The position numbers were made by a program, and so were the translations under genes. 64,000 bases of DNA from Heliocidaris erythrogramma (Eukaryota; Echinodermata; Echinoidea; Camarodonta; Echinometridae). The stretch is from positions 66,235,981 to 66,299,980 of the forward strand of contig CM046853.1 in assembly GCA_025617745.1 (NCBI GenBank), written 5' to 3'. Below, piece after piece: positions 63,355 to 64,000 of the stretch (the first letter of the stretch is position 1; every line of letters starts with the position of its first letter). Below the pieces are notes generated by a model. The model had not been told where the DNA came from. It did not search any database and worked only from the letters and a program-made list of their open reading frames with translations.

Positions 63355-63590
63355 TAAAGGAGGGAGAACGAAAGGGAGAGGAGCAAGAAAGAAAGAAAGA
63401 CATGGCGAAAAGAGCAGAGACATCAAGACAGAATTAGAGATAGAGAAACAGAGAGAGAGACGGATAGAGAGAGGGAGAAAGAGAGACAGTGAGGCATAGA
63501 GACAGAGACAGATAGGCGAGAGAGGGTGGAGGGGAAAAACACAGAGGCTGAGAAACAGACACAGATACAGAGAGAGAGAGCGAAATGTGT
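63355..63590. repeat. GA-rich tract after IMPDH exon 9
   Basis: Interrupted GA/GACA repeats start about a dozen bases after the exon 9 donor. Short open frames over it are artefacts. Confidence 0.85.
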
Positions 63591-64000
63591 TATCTGAAGA
63601 TTGAACTCTGCAAGGATCACAATCAGCACCATGAAAGGAATCTTGAAATCAACCAACTCTGGAGCACACAAATGTAAGATACTAGCAATGAATTTGAAAG
63701 TTACAAAATGAACAGGAAATCAACAACCAAGGTATCTTTCCACAGTCTTCCTGTCAATCAAATAGTGAAACTTACTTTTCAATTAAAATAACTTTTTACA
63801 GCGCAAGTCCTGTGAAATGTACAATCAATTTGTAAACGGAAGAATGCCGCTCACCTGTTTCTTTGTCAAATGAGTGGCTATTGATTCCGATTTACAATCC
63901 TTCTAAATTTAGGTGATTTAAAGAAATGAAGCGAGAGAAATAAGATAGACAGGGGAGAAATAGACAGACCTAAAGACAATAAGTAGGTGCAGAAAAGATG
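63591..64000 (+). other. IMPDH intron 9, start
   Basis: Intronic sequence to the window edge; no exon for the next conserved segment (VLACGRPQ-type) was found. Confidence 0.5.

Overview
The window is animal nuclear DNA: three spliced protein genes with GT-AG introns, AT-rich non-coding sequence, long (GA)n/(CT)n and poly-G tracts, many short terminal-inverted-repeat (TIR) elements, and no bacterial-style operons. The gene content (a short-chain collagen C4-like protein, THOC7, IMPDH), the frequent ACATGTAC words and the density of small foldback elements suggest a marine invertebrate deuterostome, most likely an echinoderm such as a sea urchin. That assignment is an inference and is not proven by the sequence.

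Layout. Positions 1-9322 hold no gene I can defend, only TIR elements (hAT-like, Tc1/mariner-like, PIF/Harbinger-like) and a degenerate 29-bp minisatellite. Positions 9323-13474 (+) hold four exons for a secreted, cysteine-rich protein like the C-terminal domain of sponge short-chain collagen C4; its 5' exon(s) were not found. Positions about 14.8-16.0 kb are a nested pair of TTAA-flanked elements. Positions 17324-31492 (-) hold a complete seven-exon gene for THO complex subunit 7 (208 residues). Positions 32577-63343 (+) hold the first nine exons of inosine-5'-monophosphate dehydrogenase (337 residues, through the catalytic cysteine); the gene runs off the right edge. THOC7 and IMPDH are divergent, with about 1.1 kb between start codons, so they may share a promoter region. 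A tRNA-Ala(AGC)-like gene lies in IMPDH intron 5.

The introns carry most of the unusual structure. THOC7 intron 1 has four related copies of a sequence that looks like a CCAAT-box promoter plus a first exon with a splice donor; two copies form a near-perfect inverted repeat with arms of about 700 bp. A second theme is a set of short loci in which a locus-specific 10-12 base word is repeated in direct orientation and again inverted, giving hairpins: 12077-12198, 12251-12375, 23962-24032, 24981-25050 and 29002-29111. Two of these, with two neighbours, share a core in (TA)n sequence inside the collagen-like gene. I know of no named class matching this pattern.

Functionally the genes are unrelated: IMPDH makes XMP for guanine nucleotides, THOC7 is part of the TREX/THO mRNA export machinery, and the C4-like protein is probably extracellular. 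All protein assignments come from recognising conserved motifs by eye; no database search was run.
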